In this document: positions 1-8,180 of the stretch, one piece after another
Numbering within the stretch: position 1 is the first letter of the stretch
Layout: each line of letters opens with the position of its first letter
Assembly (NCBI GenBank): GCA_944393045.1
Contig: CALXYT010000001.1
Location: forward strand, 106,734 to 170,733
Direction of reading: 5' to 3'
Source: an uncultured Succinivibrionaceae bacterium
GTDB lineage: Bacteria > Pseudomonadota > Gammaproteobacteria > Enterobacterales > Succinivibrionaceae
DNA: 64,000 bases
The notes under the pieces: generated by a model
What the model saw: the letters and a program-made list of their open reading frames with translations, nothing else
What the model was told of the DNA's origin: nothing
Database searches by the model: none
Program-made: the position numbers and the translations under genes

Positions 1-223
1 GGGTATGGTTCTCGCTAGTGCTTCTACTTTAGAGAAAGAATTAGCACAGCAAGTTAAGTACACTGGTAATCAAGAAGCTGCTAAGTTGATTGGTAAGGTA
101 ATTGGTGAACGCGCTGTTGCTAAGGACGTTACTCAAGTAGCTTTTGATCGTTCAGGTTTCCAGTATCATGGTCGTGTTGCTGCTCTTGCAGAAGGCGCTC
201 GTGAAGCTGGTCTTAAGTTCTAA
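1..223 (+). CDS. rplR: 50S ribosomal protein L18, C-terminal part (cut by window edge)
   Basis: The window opens inside this gene; only about the last 73 codons are present, in the frame starting at base 2. The visible protein has the L18 C-terminus, including the motif [12 protein letters not shown] and the ending REAGLKF. L18 binds 5S rRNA with L5 and L25 in the central protuberance of the large subunit. It lies 11 bases upstream of rpsE, the usual spc operon order. The in-frame ATG at base 5 is an internal Met, not the start. Identification is firm from sequence and neighbours. Confidence 0.95.
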   Translation, partial: GMVLASASTLEKELAQQVKYTGNQEAAKLIGKVIGERAVAKDVTQVAFDRSGFQYHGRVAALAEGAREAGLKF

Positions 224-234
224 GGTGGTAGAGA

Positions 235-741
235 ATGGCTAAGAATGAAACTCAGTCTACAGAACTGCTTGAAAAGTTAGTTGCAGTTAATCGTGTAGCA
301 AAGGTTGTTAAAGGTGGTCGTATTTTCTCTTTCACTGCCTTAACAGTAGTTGGCGATGGTAATGGTCGCGTAGGTTATGGTTATGGTAAGGCTGGCGAGG
401 TTCCTGCTGCTATTTCTAAGGCTATGGAACAAGCTAAGCGTAACTTACACGCTAACTATATTGAATTAAATGACGGTACTCTTTATCACGAAATCAAGGG
501 TACACACGCAGGTTCAACAGTATTTATGAAGCCAGCATCTGAAGGTACTGGTATCATTGCTGGCGGCGCTATGCGTGCTGTTCTTGAAGTTGCTGGTGTT
601 AGAAACGTTCTTGCTAAGGCATACGGTTCAACAAACCCTGGTAACGTAGTACGTGCTACCGTAAAAGCTTTAGTTGCAATGAAGTCACCTACTGAAGTTG
701 CTGCAAAGCGTGGTTTAACTGTAGAACAGATTCTGGAGTAA
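235..741 (+). CDS. rpsE: 30S ribosomal protein S5
   Basis: The protein has 168 residues, the usual S5 length. The N-terminal double-stranded-RNA-binding-like domain is visible ([20 protein letters not shown], then [18 protein letters not shown]), followed by the C-terminal domain with [15 protein letters not shown] and [13 protein letters not shown]5 lies near the decoding centre and affects accuracy and spectinomycin response. The start follows the L18 stop by 11 bases, with a weak AGGTGG-like ribosome site. It is co-transcribed with rplR, rpmD, rplO and secY. Confidence 0.98.
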   Translation: MAKNETQSTELLEKLVAVNRVAKVVKGGRIFSFTALTVVGDGNGRVGYGYGKAGEVPAAISKAMEQAKRNLHANYIELNDGTLYHEIKGTHAGSTVFMKPASEGTGIIAGGAMRAVLEVAGVRNVLAKAYGSTNPGNVVRATVKALVAMKSPTEVAAKRGLTVEQILE

Positions 742-744
742 GCA

Positions 745-927
745 ATGTCAGATAAGACTTTTAAAGTTACTCAGACTAAGAGCGCAATTGGTCGCAAGCC
801 TGATCATGTTGCTACACTTCGTGGTCTCGGTTTACGTCGTATAGGTCATACTGTTACTTTAGTTGATAATCCAGCTAATCGCGGTATGGTGAACAAAGTA
901 TTTTACATGGTTAAGGTGGAAGAATAA
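745..927 (+). CDS. rpmD: 50S ribosomal protein L30
   Basis: A 60-residue protein with the L30 signature: [31 protein letters not shown] and the ending YMVKVEE, here quoted only in its recognisable fragments [10 protein letters not shown] and [11 protein letters not shown]30 is a small globular protein of the large subunit, found in most but not all bacteria. Only three bases separate it from rpsE and two from rplO, so translational coupling is likely. Length and order match the E. coli spc operon. Confidence 0.97.
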   Translation: MSDKTFKVTQTKSAIGRKPDHVATLRGLGLRRIGHTVTLVDNPANRGMVNKVFYMVKVEE

Positions 928-929
928 TT

Positions 930-1370
930 ATGCGTTTAAATAATCTTTCTCCAGCTCCTGGCTCAAAGAAGCCTAAAGTACGTGTTGGTCGCGGTATTGG
1001 TTCAGGTATTGGTAAAACCTCTGGTCGTGGTATTAAGGGTGCAGGTGCTCGTAAGAGTGGTGGTACTCGTCCAGGATTCGAAGGTGGTCAGATGCCTATT
1101 AAGATTCGTTTACCAAAGTTCGGTTTTTACTCACGTATTGCTGCAGTAACAACTGAAGTTCAGTTGAACGAGCTTAACAAGGTAGACGGCGATGTAGTTA
1201 CTTTAGAAACTTTAAAGCAGGCTGATATTATTGCTGGTAAGTTTACTGATGCTAAGATTATCCTTTCTAAGGAAGCTAAGCTCAGCAAAGCTGTGACTGT
1301 CAAGGGTTTACGTGTGACTAAGGGTGCTCGTGCTGCAATTGAAGCAATGGGCGGTAAGGTAGAAGAATAA
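930..1370 (+). CDS. rplO: 50S ribosomal protein L15
   Basis: A 146-residue protein. The basic, glycine-rich N-terminal extension ([20 protein letters not shown]) is typical of L15 and threads into 23S rRNA. The globular C-terminal half contains GFEGGQMP and a conserved core ending in the GGKVEE region. It assembles late into the large subunit. The start is two bases after the rpmD stop. The reverse-strand open frame across this gene is a shadow without a family match. Confidence 0.97.
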   Translation: MRLNNLSPAPGSKKPKVRVGRGIGSGIGKTSGRGIKGAGARKSGGTRPGFEGGQMPIKIRLPKFGFYSRIAAVTTEVQLNELNKVDGDVVTLETLKQADIIAGKFTDAKIILSKEAKLSKAVTVKGLRVTKGARAAIEAMGGKVEE

Positions 1371-1380
1371 GGACATAAAA

Positions 1381-2709
1381 ATGGTAGCAAAACCAGGTAA
1401 GTCAGGATCTAACGGTAAGAGCGAATTAATTAACCGTCTTTTATTTGTGTTAATTGGTTTAATTGTATTCCGTTTGGGTTCTTACATCCCAGTTCCTGGA
1501 ATTAATACCGACGTACTAGAACAGATGTTTAACCAACAGGACGGAAACGTTCTAGGTATGTTCAATATGTTCTCAGGTGGTGCGTTGGAACGTGCGTCCA
1601 TTTTAGCCTTAGGTATTATGCCTTACATTTCAGCCTCTATTATTATTCAGCTAATGAGCGTAATTAATCCTACATTAGCTGAATTAAAGAAAGAGGGTGA
1701 ATCTGGTCGAAGAACCATTACAAAGTATACTCGTTGGGGTACCTTAATCCTTGGTTTAATTCAAGCGTCAGGTATCGCTTACGGTTTACCAAATATGATC
1801 CCTGGGTTAGTTGATGAAGCAAATCAGGGATGGCAATTTCTTGCAGTGGCTACTATTTGCTTAACCACAGGGACAATGTTCCTTATGTGGTTAGGTGAGC
1901 AGATTACTGAAAGAGGTATTGGTAACGGTATTTCATTGCTTATTTTTGCAGGTATCGTTGCAGGACTTCCAAGTGCAATTGCTACTACATTTGAGCAAAC
2001 TAGACAAGGCGAGTTATCAACAATAGGTCTTTTAATCATCATCTGTGTGGTTGTGGCTGTAACTTATTTCGTAGTCTTTGTAGAAAGAGGACAACGTCGA
2101 ATTGCTATCAACTATGCTAAACGTCAGAATGGAAGTAGAATTTACAATCCACCTGCAACTCATTTACCATTAAAATTAAATATGTCTGGTGTAATTCCAG
2201 CCATCTTCGCATCAAGTATCATTTTATTCCCTGGTACTATCGCTGCGTGGTTTGGTAAAGGTTCCGGACCGGTTGCCAATATTCTTCAAGAAATTTCTAT
2301 GTTCTTGCAGCCTGGTCAACCTCTTTATGAGATTTTATATGCTGTTGCAATTATCTTCTTCTGTTTCTTCTATTCCGCTATGGTATTTAATCCTCGTGAA
2401 ATAGCTGAAAACTTAAAGAAGAGTGGGGCGTTTATTTCTGGCATCCGTCCTGGTGAACAGACAGCAAAACACATTGATAAGGTGATGACGCGTTTGACTC
2501 TTGCTGGTTCACTTTACATGGTTTTCGTATGTTTGGTTCCTCAGCTATTAATGACTTGGTTTAATGTTCAGTTCTACTTTGGTGGTACTTCATTACTCAT
2601 TATAGTTGTTGTTATCATGGACTTTATAGCACAGTTACAAAGTCATATGGCTTCATATCAATATGGTGATGTACTGCATAAGGCAAATTTAATGAATTAC
2701 GGCCGTTAA
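1381..2709 (+). CDS. secY: Protein translocase subunit SecY
   Basis: A 442-residue polytopic membrane protein, essentially the E. coli SecY length. The first membrane segment follows a short polar N-terminus; the plug-region signature [21 protein letters not shown] is recognisable by its parts NMFSGGAL and ALGIMPYI, and the cytoplasmic loop motif [14 protein letters not shown] is present. Ten membrane segments are expected. SecY forms the protein-conducting channel with SecE and SecG and docks SecA or the ribosome. A clear AAGGA site precedes the ATG. It is the last large spc operon gene, before rpmJ. Confidence 0.98.
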   Translation: MVAKPGKSGSNGKSELINRLLFVLIGLIVFRLGSYIPVPGINTDVLEQMFNQQDGNVLGMFNMFSGGALERASILALGIMPYISASIIIQLMSVINPTLAELKKEGESGRRTITKYTRWGTLILGLIQASGIAYGLPNMIPGLVDEANQGWQFLAVATICLTTGTMFLMWLGEQITERGIGNGISLLIFAGIVAGLPSAIATTFEQTRQGELSTIGLLIIICVVVAVTYFVVFVERGQRRIAINYAKRQNGSRIYNPPATHLPLKLNMSGVIPAIFASSIILFPGTIAAWFGKGSGPVANILQEISMFLQPGQPLYEILYAVAIIFFCFFYSAMVFNPREIAENLKKSGAFISGIRPGEQTAKHIDKVMTRLTLAGSLYMVFVCLVPQLLMTWFNVQFYFGGTSLLIIVVVIMDFIAQLQSHMASYQYGDVLHKANLMNYGR

Positions 2710-2734
2710 GACGTAATCATAAATAGGAGTTAAC

Positions 2735-2848
2735 ATGAAAGTAGGTGCTTCAGTTAAGAAGATGTGCCGTCATTGCAAAATTATTAAGCGTGGCGGTGTT
2801 GTACGTGTGATCTGCACTGATCCAAAACACAAACAACGTCAGGGTTAA
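2735..2848 (+). CDS. rpmJ: 50S ribosomal protein L36 (zinc-binding form)
   Basis: A 37-residue gene. The reading begins [17 protein letters not shown] and ends DPKHKQRQG, the L36 pattern. The C-x2-C pair, a further Cys (VICTD) and a His make the zinc-ribbon (C+) version, so the organism does not rely only on a zinc-free paralogue. The start is supported by AGGAG eight bases upstream. It closes the spc operon, before the alpha operon leader. Confidence 0.96.
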   Translation: MKVGASVKKMCRHCKIIKRGGVVRVICTDPKHKQRQG

Positions 2849-2880
2849 TATAAGTTTTAAAAAAAAACTTAATATTTCTA

Positions 2881-2909
2881 TTGCAAAAAATCTGCAAGTT
2901 GTGTATAGT
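2881..2909 (+). promoter_or_regulatory. Sigma-70 promoter of the alpha operon
   Basis: A -35 box TTGCAA (2881-2886) and a -10 box TATAGT (2904-2909) are 17 bases apart. They lie between rpmJ and rpsM, so they could start an alpha operon transcript independently of the spc operon. The -10 box is part of an inverted repeat described separately. The match is read directly; activity is inferred. Confidence 0.65.
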
Positions 2910-2937
2910 GCACACTTGCAGTTTAAGTGCACTATAC
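2892..2937 (+). repeat. Two overlapping inverted repeats at the alpha operon promoter
   Basis: Two palindromes interleave. CTGCAAGT (2892-2899) pairs with ACTTGCAG (2914-2921). GTATAGTGCAC (2903-2913) pairs with GTGCACTATAC (2927-2937) with perfect 11-base arms. The arms are offset, so the two stems are not simply nested, and the second includes the -10 box. This could be an operator or mutually exclusive folds. I cannot tell which from sequence alone. Confidence 0.55.
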
Positions 2938-3025
2938 GGCCCCGCGTATCCTAACGGGCTTTGCGGTGGTCTTTTTTTTAATTTTTTTATTGTAGGAGTT
3001 TATAGTGGCCCGTATTGCAGGTATT
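2935..3025 (+). promoter_or_regulatory. Alpha operon ribosome binding site (S4-binding pseudoknot leader)
   Basis: The region matches the E. coli alpha leader (Rfam Alpha_RBS) at its conserved elements: GTATCCT at 2947-2953, then ACGGGCTTT, and further on TAGGAG before the GTG start with the coding start GGCCCGTAT. ACGGGC in the leader is complementary to GCCCGT just inside rpsM, the long-range pairing of the known pseudoknot. In E. coli ribosomal protein S4 (rpsD, downstream in this operon) binds here and traps the 30S subunit, repressing rpsM-rpsK-rpsD. The same autoregulation is inferred here. Confidence 0.85.
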
Positions 3026-3361
3026 AACGTTCCTGATAATAAGCATGCTGTAATCGCTTTACAGTCAATCTTCGGGATTGGCCCAGCTATCGCAAAGAAT
3101 ATTTGCACCAGTGCTGGTATTGCTTTGGAAGTTAAATTTAAAGATTTAGATGAAACTACCTTAGATAAGGTTCGTGAGCAGGTTTCTCATTATACTGTTG
3201 AAGGTGATCTTCGTCGTGAGATTTCTATGAACATTAAGCGTCTAATGGATCTCGGTTGTTATCGTGGTATTCGTCATCGTAAGGGGTTACCAGTAAATGG
3301 TCAACGTACTAAGACTAATGCACGTACTCGTAAAGGTCCACGTAAGGCAATTAAGAAGTAA
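3005..3361 (+). CDS. rpsM: 30S ribosomal protein S13
   Basis: A 118-residue protein with the S13 hallmarks: start [12 protein letters not shown], helix-hairpin-helix-like [11 protein letters not shown], central [19 protein letters not shown], and the basic tail [15 protein letters not shown]13 sits in the 30S head and contacts S19, tRNA and the large subunit bridge. The GTG start lies within the S4-responsive leader, as in E. coli. It is the first gene of the alpha operon. Confidence 0.98.
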   Translation: MARIAGINVPDNKHAVIALQSIFGIGPAIAKNICTSAGIALEVKFKDLDETTLDKVREQVSHYTVEGDLRREISMNIKRLMDLGCYRGIRHRKGLPVNGQRTKTNARTRKGPRKAIKK

Positions 3362-3373
3362 ACGAGGAATATC

Positions 3374-3772
3374 ATGGCAAAGACTTCACAAACTAATGCA
3401 CGTGCTCGTAAGCGTGTTAAAAAACAAGTTGCTGACGGTATTGCACACGTACACGCATCTTTTAACAATACTATCGTAACCATTACCGATCGTCAGGGTA
3501 ATGCTCTTTCATGGGCAACTGCTGGTGGTTCAGGTTTCCGTGGTTCTCGTAAGTCTACTCCATATGCGGCTCAGGTTGCAGCTGAACGCGCTGGTGAAGC
3601 AGCAAAGGAATTTGGTGTTAAGAATCTTGAAGTTATGGTTAAGGGTCCTGGCCCTGGTCGTGAATCTTCAATTCGCGCTCTTAACGCAATCGGTTACAAG
3701 ATTACTAATATCACTGATGTAACCCCTATTCCACACAATGGCTGTCGTCCACCTAAGAAGCGTCGTGTTTAG
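3374..3772 (+). CDS. rpsK: 30S ribosomal protein S11
   Basis: A 132-residue protein with S11 motifs [32 protein letters not shown] and the C-terminal [14 protein letters not shown]11 lies on the 30S platform near the E site. It follows rpsM by 12 bases with GAGGA before the ATG, and precedes rpsD. The other-frame ORFs over this gene are shadows. Confidence 0.98.
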   Translation: MAKTSQTNARARKRVKKQVADGIAHVHASFNNTIVTITDRQGNALSWATAGGSGFRGSRKSTPYAAQVAAERAGEAAKEFGVKNLEVMVKGPGPGRESSIRALNAIGYKITNITDVTPIPHNGCRPPKKRRV

Positions 3773-3800
3773 TTCTTCTAGGTTTAATGGAGTTAGATAA

Positions 3801-4424
3801 ATGGCAAAATATATTGGACCATCATTAAAGCTAAGTCGTCGTGAAGGCTGCGACTTGTTTTTAAAGTCTGGCATCAGTACATATGATCACAAGTGTAAGA
3901 AAAAAGATAAACTTCCTGGTCAGCATGGTGCTAATAAACCACGTTCTTCTGAATATGGTTTACAGTTACGTGAAAAGCAGAAGGTACGTAGAATTTATGG
4001 TGTTTTAGAACGTCAGTTCTCTAATTACTATAAGAATGCAGCTCGCCTAAACGGCAACACTGGTGAAAACCTTCTTCAATTACTTGAAGCTCGTTTAGAT
4101 AATGTTGTATATCGTATGGGATTTGGTTCAACTCGTGCTGAAGCAAGACAGTTAGTAAGCCACAAGGCTATTACTGTTAACGGCAAGGTTGTAAATATCC
4201 CTTCATACCAGGTAAGTCCTGCAGATGTAATTGCTGTTCGCGAAAAGGCTAAGAATCAGAGCCGTATTAAGACTGCTCTTGATTTAGCAAGTTCACGTGA
4301 AAAGGCTAACTGGATTGAAGTTGATGTAGAAAAGATGAGTGGTGTATTCAAGAACAAACCTGAACGTTCTGAATTACCAGCTGATATTAAAGAACAGCTT
4401 ATCGTCGAACTCTACTCTAAGTAA
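3801..4424 (+). CDS. rpsD: 30S ribosomal protein S4
   Basis: A 207-residue S4. The N-terminal part has Cys residues in the zinc-finger-like position ([11 protein letters not shown], then HKCKKKDK), though not the full four-Cys set. The S4 RNA-binding domain is at about residues 95-155, with [23 protein letters not shown] recognisable by [10 protein letters not shown] and [11 protein letters not shown]4 nucleates 16S assembly and is the likely repressor acting on the pseudoknot upstream of rpsM. It lies upstream of rpoA with a 26-base gap. Confidence 0.97.
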   Translation: MAKYIGPSLKLSRREGCDLFLKSGISTYDHKCKKKDKLPGQHGANKPRSSEYGLQLREKQKVRRIYGVLERQFSNYYKNAARLNGNTGENLLQLLEARLDNVVYRMGFGSTRAEARQLVSHKAITVNGKVVNIPSYQVSPADVIAVREKAKNQSRIKTALDLASSREKANWIEVDVEKMSGVFKNKPERSELPADIKEQLIVELYSK

Positions 4425-4450
4425 TTTAGTCTCTCAAAGAGGTTATAATT

Positions 4451-5449
4451 TTGGGCACTGTAGCAGATTTTTTAAAACCAAAGCAGGTTATTATCGACAG
4501 CCTAGCACCAAATGTTGCAAAGGTTGTGTTGGAACCTTTAGAAAGAGGTTTTGGGAATACTTTAGGTCAGGCAATTCGTCGTTGTTTGCTACTCTCTTTA
4601 CCAGGTTGTGCAATTTCTTCAGTAAAAATTGAAGGTGTGTTGCATGAACACTCTGTGAAGAGCGATATTCAGGAAGAAATTCTTGAATTACTCTTAAGTG
4701 TTAAAGGAATAGCTGTTGACTTAGAGGATCCTCAATTAGAAACAGCTGAGCTTACTTTAAGTAAGTCTGGGGCAGGTCCTGTGTTTGCTAGTGACATTGT
4801 ATGTCCAGAAGGGGTCGTGATTAAAAATGCTGACCATCTTCTTTGTCATTTAAATTCAGCTAAATCTGAATTAAGCATGACTTTTGTGGTAACTCGTGGT
4901 TGTGGCTATGTACCTGCTAATTCAGAGAAACATAAGCATGTTGATCTAGGCGTTGGTACAATTGATCTTGATGCTTCGTATACTCCGATTCGCTACTTAT
5001 CTTATGATGTTGAGTCTGCTCGTGTAGAACAGCGTACCGATCTTGATAAGTTAGTAATTCAAATCGAAACTAATGGGGTTATGGAACCTGAAGAAGCCAT
5101 TAGACTAGGTGCCAACATTCTAAGCGAACAGTTGTATTCTTTTGTAGACTTAGATGCTGTTAAGACATCTTCTCCAGTTGAGAGCGCGCAGGCTCCAGCT
5201 CCAGATCCAATTCTTTTAAGACCAGTGGATGACCTTGAGCTTACTGTTAGAAGTGCAAATTGTCTTAAGGCTGAATCAATCAAGTATATTGGTGATCTAG
5301 TCCAGAAAACCGAGGTTGAGCTCTTAAAGACACCTAACTTAGGTCGTAAGTCTCTTAATGAGATAAAAGATATTTTAGCTCAGCGTAACTTGCAATTAGG
5401 TATGCGTCTCGAAAATTGGCCTCCTGCAGAATTAGCAGAATGGAAGTAG
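4451..5449 (+). CDS. rpoA: RNA polymerase alpha subunit, first paralogue
   Basis: A 332-residue alpha subunit in the normal alpha-operon position between rpsD and rplQ. The N-terminal assembly domain (about 1-235) has [18 protein letters not shown] with the Arg pair at 43-44, which corresponds to the beta-contact region (E. coli Arg45), and keeps [12 protein letters not shown] (190-201). It differs from the family at [11 protein letters not shown] (169-179), where E. coli has GRLLVDACYSP, so the Val173 position is Leu. The C-terminal domain keeps the UP-element Arg (TVRSAN, Arg267) and the helix-hairpin-helix TPNLGRKSL. The start is TTG after AGAGG. A second complete rpoA lies 0.6 kb downstream; the two may act as a heterodimer. 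Confidence 0.95.
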   Translation: MGTVADFLKPKQVIIDSLAPNVAKVVLEPLERGFGNTLGQAIRRCLLLSLPGCAISSVKIEGVLHEHSVKSDIQEEILELLLSVKGIAVDLEDPQLETAELTLSKSGAGPVFASDIVCPEGVVIKNADHLLCHLNSAKSELSMTFVVTRGCGYVPANSEKHKHVDLGVGTIDLDASYTPIRYLSYDVESARVEQRTDLDKLVIQIETNGVMEPEEAIRLGANILSEQLYSFVDLDAVKTSSPVESAQAPAPDPILLRPVDDLELTVRSANCLKAESIKYIGDLVQKTEVELLKTPNLGRKSLNEIKDILAQRNLQLGMRLENWPPAELAEWK

Positions 5450-5480
5450 ATCAAAACATTTAATTTAGAAGGAAAGTATC

Positions 5481-5876
5481 ATGCGTCATCGTATGAGCGG
5501 TCGTCAGTTGAACCGTAACAGCAGTTCTCGCGCTGCACTATTCCGTTCTTTAGCGGTAGCTTTATTTGAACATGAACAGATTAAGACTACTTTACCTAAA
5601 GCTAAAGAATTACGTCGTGTTGCAGAACGTTTAATTACTATTGCTAAAGTTGATACAGTAGCTAATCGTCGTTTAGTATTTGCACGTACTCACAACAAAG
5701 AAATCGTTGCAAAGTTATTCAACGACATTGGTAAGCGTTGTTTAAACCGTAATGGTGGTTATACTCGCATTCTTAAGTGCGGTTTAAGACCTGGTGATAT
5801 GAGCCAGATGGCTTATATTTGCCTTGTTGATCAGAAGGTTGAAACTGAAGCAACTCAAGAAACTGCCCAGCAGTAG
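5481..5876 (+). CDS. rplQ: 50S ribosomal protein L17
   Basis: A 131-residue L17. It begins [20 protein letters not shown], a family signature, and contains [15 protein letters not shown] and [12 protein letters not shown]17 lies near the peptide tunnel exit. It is the last gene of the alpha operon: an intrinsic terminator follows within 20 bases. The start has AGAAGGA nine bases upstream. The Gln/Glu/Thr-rich tail ([11 protein letters not shown]) is a short extension of no clear meaning. Confidence 0.98.
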   Translation: MRHRMSGRQLNRNSSSRAALFRSLAVALFEHEQIKTTLPKAKELRRVAERLITIAKVDTVANRRLVFARTHNKEIVAKLFNDIGKRCLNRNGGYTRILKCGLRPGDMSQMAYICLVDQKVETEATQETAQQ

Positions 5877-5893
5877 TTTATAAGTTAAAATAA

Positions 5894-5928
5894 AGCCTGA
5901 CTATTTTTTTGTAGTTAGGTTTTTTTTA
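5894..5928 (+). terminator. Alpha operon intrinsic terminator
   Basis: CCTGACTA (5896-5903) pairs with TAGTTAGG (5912-5919) with one G-T pair. An eight-base T run follows. It separates rplQ from the promoter of the second rpoA, making the latter a separate transcription unit. Confidence 0.8.
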
Positions 5929-5939
5929 TGCTAATTAAT

Positions 5940-5968
5940 TTGACAATTTTCAGTCAATTTAATATAAT
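5940..5968 (+). promoter_or_regulatory. Perfect consensus sigma-70 promoter of the second rpoA
   Basis: TTGACA (5940-5945) and TATAAT (5963-5968) are exactly 17 bases apart, matching the sigma-70 consensus at every position. The predicted start gives a leader of about 80 bases before the TTG codon at 6057, which is preceded by AAGAGGA. No other promoter seen in this window is perfect. Strong transcription is expected but not shown. Confidence 0.85.
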
Positions 5969-6056
5969 TTTCAGATCTTTGAATTACGCATTTTTATAAT
6001 GCTCTTCTTTTTTTGTCTGTAAAGACTGCACTTAAGTCAAATAAGAGGATTAAACC

Positions 6057-7121
6057 TTGGACTTCGTAAATGAATTATTAAGACCGCAGGACGCTAAAGT
6101 TGACACCAAGTCAAAGAGCCAGTCTATTATTACATTAGAGCCTTTTGAACCAGATTTTGGTCTTACTGTAGGTAATGCGCTACGCCGTATTATGTTATCC
6201 TCTATGCCAGGTTGTGCGATATACGCTTGCGAAATTGAGGGAGTTGAACATGAATATTCCACCAAGGAAGGTTTACAGGAAGATATTTTAATTCTGCTGT
6301 TAAATCTTAAGAAAGTAGCTGTTTCTATTCTAAATCAGTCAGTAAGCCACGTTGAATTGAATTTACGTGTCAATGACCCTAACTGTGTGCAAGAACTTGA
6401 ACGCCCTTGTAAGATGGATTATGTTGGTCCTGTTACTGCTGGTGATATTATTTGCCCAGAAGGTACTGTTATTCTTAATCCAGAATTAGTAATTTGTAAC
6501 GTTACTAGCCGTTTACCTTTCAAGATGAAACTTTTTGTTGATAGAGGTCGAGGTTTCGATAGAGCGTCTTTACGTGTGCATTCTGATGCTGAAGAACGCA
6601 TAGTTGGTCGTTTAATGGTTGATGCTACTTATAGCCCTGTAGTTAATGTTGCTTATAAAGTGGAAAAAATTAGTAAGGATGGTCGTGATGATCTTGAAAG
6701 ATTAATTATCAATCTTGAGACTGATGGTACCATTACTCCCCAAGATGCTTTAAAACATGCAGCTACAATTTTCCATGAGCAGCTTCATTCATTTATCGAT
6801 ATTCAGTCACTTGCTGATATTGATATGCCACAGGAACAAGAACCAAAGATCGATCCTAAGCTTCTTAAACCAGTTGAAGAACTTGAGCTTACTGTTAGAA
6901 GTGCTAACTGTCTTAAAGCTGAAGGTATTAAGTACATTGGTGATCTTGTTCAAAAGACTGAAGTTGAGCTTCTTAAAACTCCAAATCTCGGCAAGAAGTC
7001 ACTTACTGAAATCAAGGATGTGTTAGCCAGAGAAGGCTTATCTTTAGGTATGCGCCTTGAAAACTGGCAGCCAGATCAAATAGTCCAGGATTTTGCTGTT
7101 AGTACACCTTCTAGACTATAA
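6057..7121 (+). CDS. RNA polymerase alpha subunit, second diverged paralogue
   Basis: A 354-residue complete alpha subunit. The N-terminal domain keeps [17 protein letters not shown] (Arg pair 43-44), [14 protein letters not shown] and [11 protein letters not shown], matching E. coli better there than the first copy does, with Val at the E. coli Val173 position (Val188). It lacks the [12 protein letters not shown] segment, having [12 protein letters not shown] instead. It has an insertion of about 13 residues near 105-120 and a short C-terminal extension. The C-terminal domain is nearly identical to that of the first copy ([11 protein letters not shown], Arg281). It has its own promoter, TTG start and terminator. 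No stops or frameshifts, so it looks functional. Confidence 0.93.
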   Translation: MDFVNELLRPQDAKVDTKSKSQSIITLEPFEPDFGLTVGNALRRIMLSSMPGCAIYACEIEGVEHEYSTKEGLQEDILILLLNLKKVAVSILNQSVSHVELNLRVNDPNCVQELERPCKMDYVGPVTAGDIICPEGTVILNPELVICNVTSRLPFKMKLFVDRGRGFDRASLRVHSDAEERIVGRLMVDATYSPVVNVAYKVEKISKDGRDDLERLIINLETDGTITPQDALKHAATIFHEQLHSFIDIQSLADIDMPQEQEPKIDPKLLKPVEELELTVRSANCLKAEGIKYIGDLVQKTEVELLKTPNLGKKSLTEIKDVLAREGLSLGMRLENWQPDQIVQDFAVSTPSRL

Positions 7122-7145
7122 CTTATTTTAATTTTTAAATAAAAT

Positions 7146-7170
7146 AGAGCGAGAATATCTCGCTCTTTTT
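7146..7170 (+). terminator. Intrinsic terminator of the second rpoA
   Basis: GAGCGAGA (7147-7154) and TCTCGCTC (7158-7165) form a perfect stem with a three-base loop. Five Ts follow. It ends the single-gene rpoA2 transcript. Confidence 0.9.
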
Positions 7171-7506
7171 ATCAGAGAGTATTAATTTAAGTTTTCTTTT
7201 CTATTTCCACGTAGCAAATTGTTCTCATTTTTCTGCTAGTTTACTCCTATAAGTTTTTAATCACTTCATCGATTTACTCCTCTAGCCATTCTTTTTTCAG
7301 GAAGTCATATCTTTAAGAGGTTTGGCTTTAATCAGAAGTTTTAAGTGTATAATTCATTGATTTTTCTAAAAAGGATTTAATTATTTATTTTTTTGCAACA
7401 GTCGCATAAAATTAACAAATTTTACTTTTTTTTAAACGTTGTTGTATAATAATAAGTTATATTTATCCCTACTAATATTTTTAAGCATCAATGATGCTAA
7501 ATAACG
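7171..7506 (+). promoter_or_regulatory. Intergenic region with a probable promoter at 7421-7450
   Basis: This 336-base AT-rich gap has no supported gene. Near its end TTTACT (7421-7426) and TATAAT (7445-7450) are spaced 18 bases apart and would serve the flavin-reductase-like gene downstream. I see nothing else I can name. Confidence 0.5.
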
Positions 7507-7542
7507 ATGTCTTTTATTAGATTTTTTAAGAGTCTTGTGATC

Positions 7543-8088
7543 ATGAAAGAAGTAGATGTTTCAATTGCTTATAAGTTACTTGCTAATAGTCCTGTAATTT
7601 TAATATCTTCAGCTTTTGAGGGTAAATTAGACGTTATGACTAATGCTTGGAACTGTCCGTTAGATTTTAATCCATCCAAGGTGTTATGCGTTATAAGTTC
7701 TGGATCTTCAACTCGTAAAACTATTGAAAAATCTGGTGAATTTATTATCAATGTACCCTCTTATGAACAAAAGGGCTTGGTATTAAGCGTGGGATCCGTG
7801 CATGGTTCTGAAGTTGATAAATTCGCAACTTACGATATTCATTATACTTTAGGTACCGTTGTACAGGCTCCATGCATTGCAGGCTCTTTAGCATATCTAG
7901 AATGTAAGTTAATTAGCGAACCTGAGTTTGCGGCTAAGCATGATGTACTTATAGCCGAGGTTCTTAAAGCTTATGCTCGTGAGGATTACTTTGACGGTCA
8001 AAGAATAAATCCCTCTTCTTCATATGCTCGTACTCTTCATCATATTGATGGTGCTGTATTTAATTTACCTGGTACAATTATTAAATAA
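7543..8088 (+). CDS. Flavin reductase-like FMN-binding split-barrel protein
   Basis: About 181 residues from the Met at 7543. The pattern SPVILISSAFEGKLDVMTNAW, recognisable by PVILISSAFEGK and DVMTNAW, then KTIEKSGEFIINVPS, fits the flavin reductase-like domain family (FMN-binding split barrel). Members reduce flavins or bind FMN with diverse partners; the substrate is unknown here. An upstream in-frame ATG at 7507 would add 12 residues that do not align with the family start, and neither start has a strong ribosome site. It stands alone, with its own promoter. Confidence 0.75.
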   Translation: MKEVDVSIAYKLLANSPVILISSAFEGKLDVMTNAWNCPLDFNPSKVLCVISSGSSTRKTIEKSGEFIINVPSYEQKGLVLSVGSVHGSEVDKFATYDIHYTLGTVVQAPCIAGSLAYLECKLISEPEFAAKHDVLIAEVLKAYAREDYFDGQRINPSSSYARTLHHIDGAVFNLPGTIIK

Positions 8089-8180
8089 ATTTTTTGTTAT
8101 TTAATTTTTTTAGATTATCTTTAACGTTTAATAATTTATTCTAAAAGATTATTGATACTACTTTAAATAAGGAAGTCTTT

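Noticed and set aside
3297..3483. Open frames across the rpsM-rpsK junction on both strands
   Set aside because: They overlap two ribosomal protein genes out of frame and look like no family.
7507..7542. Longer start for the flavin-reductase-like gene
   Set aside because: The first 12 residues do not align with the family start and have no better ribosome site; retained as an alternative only.
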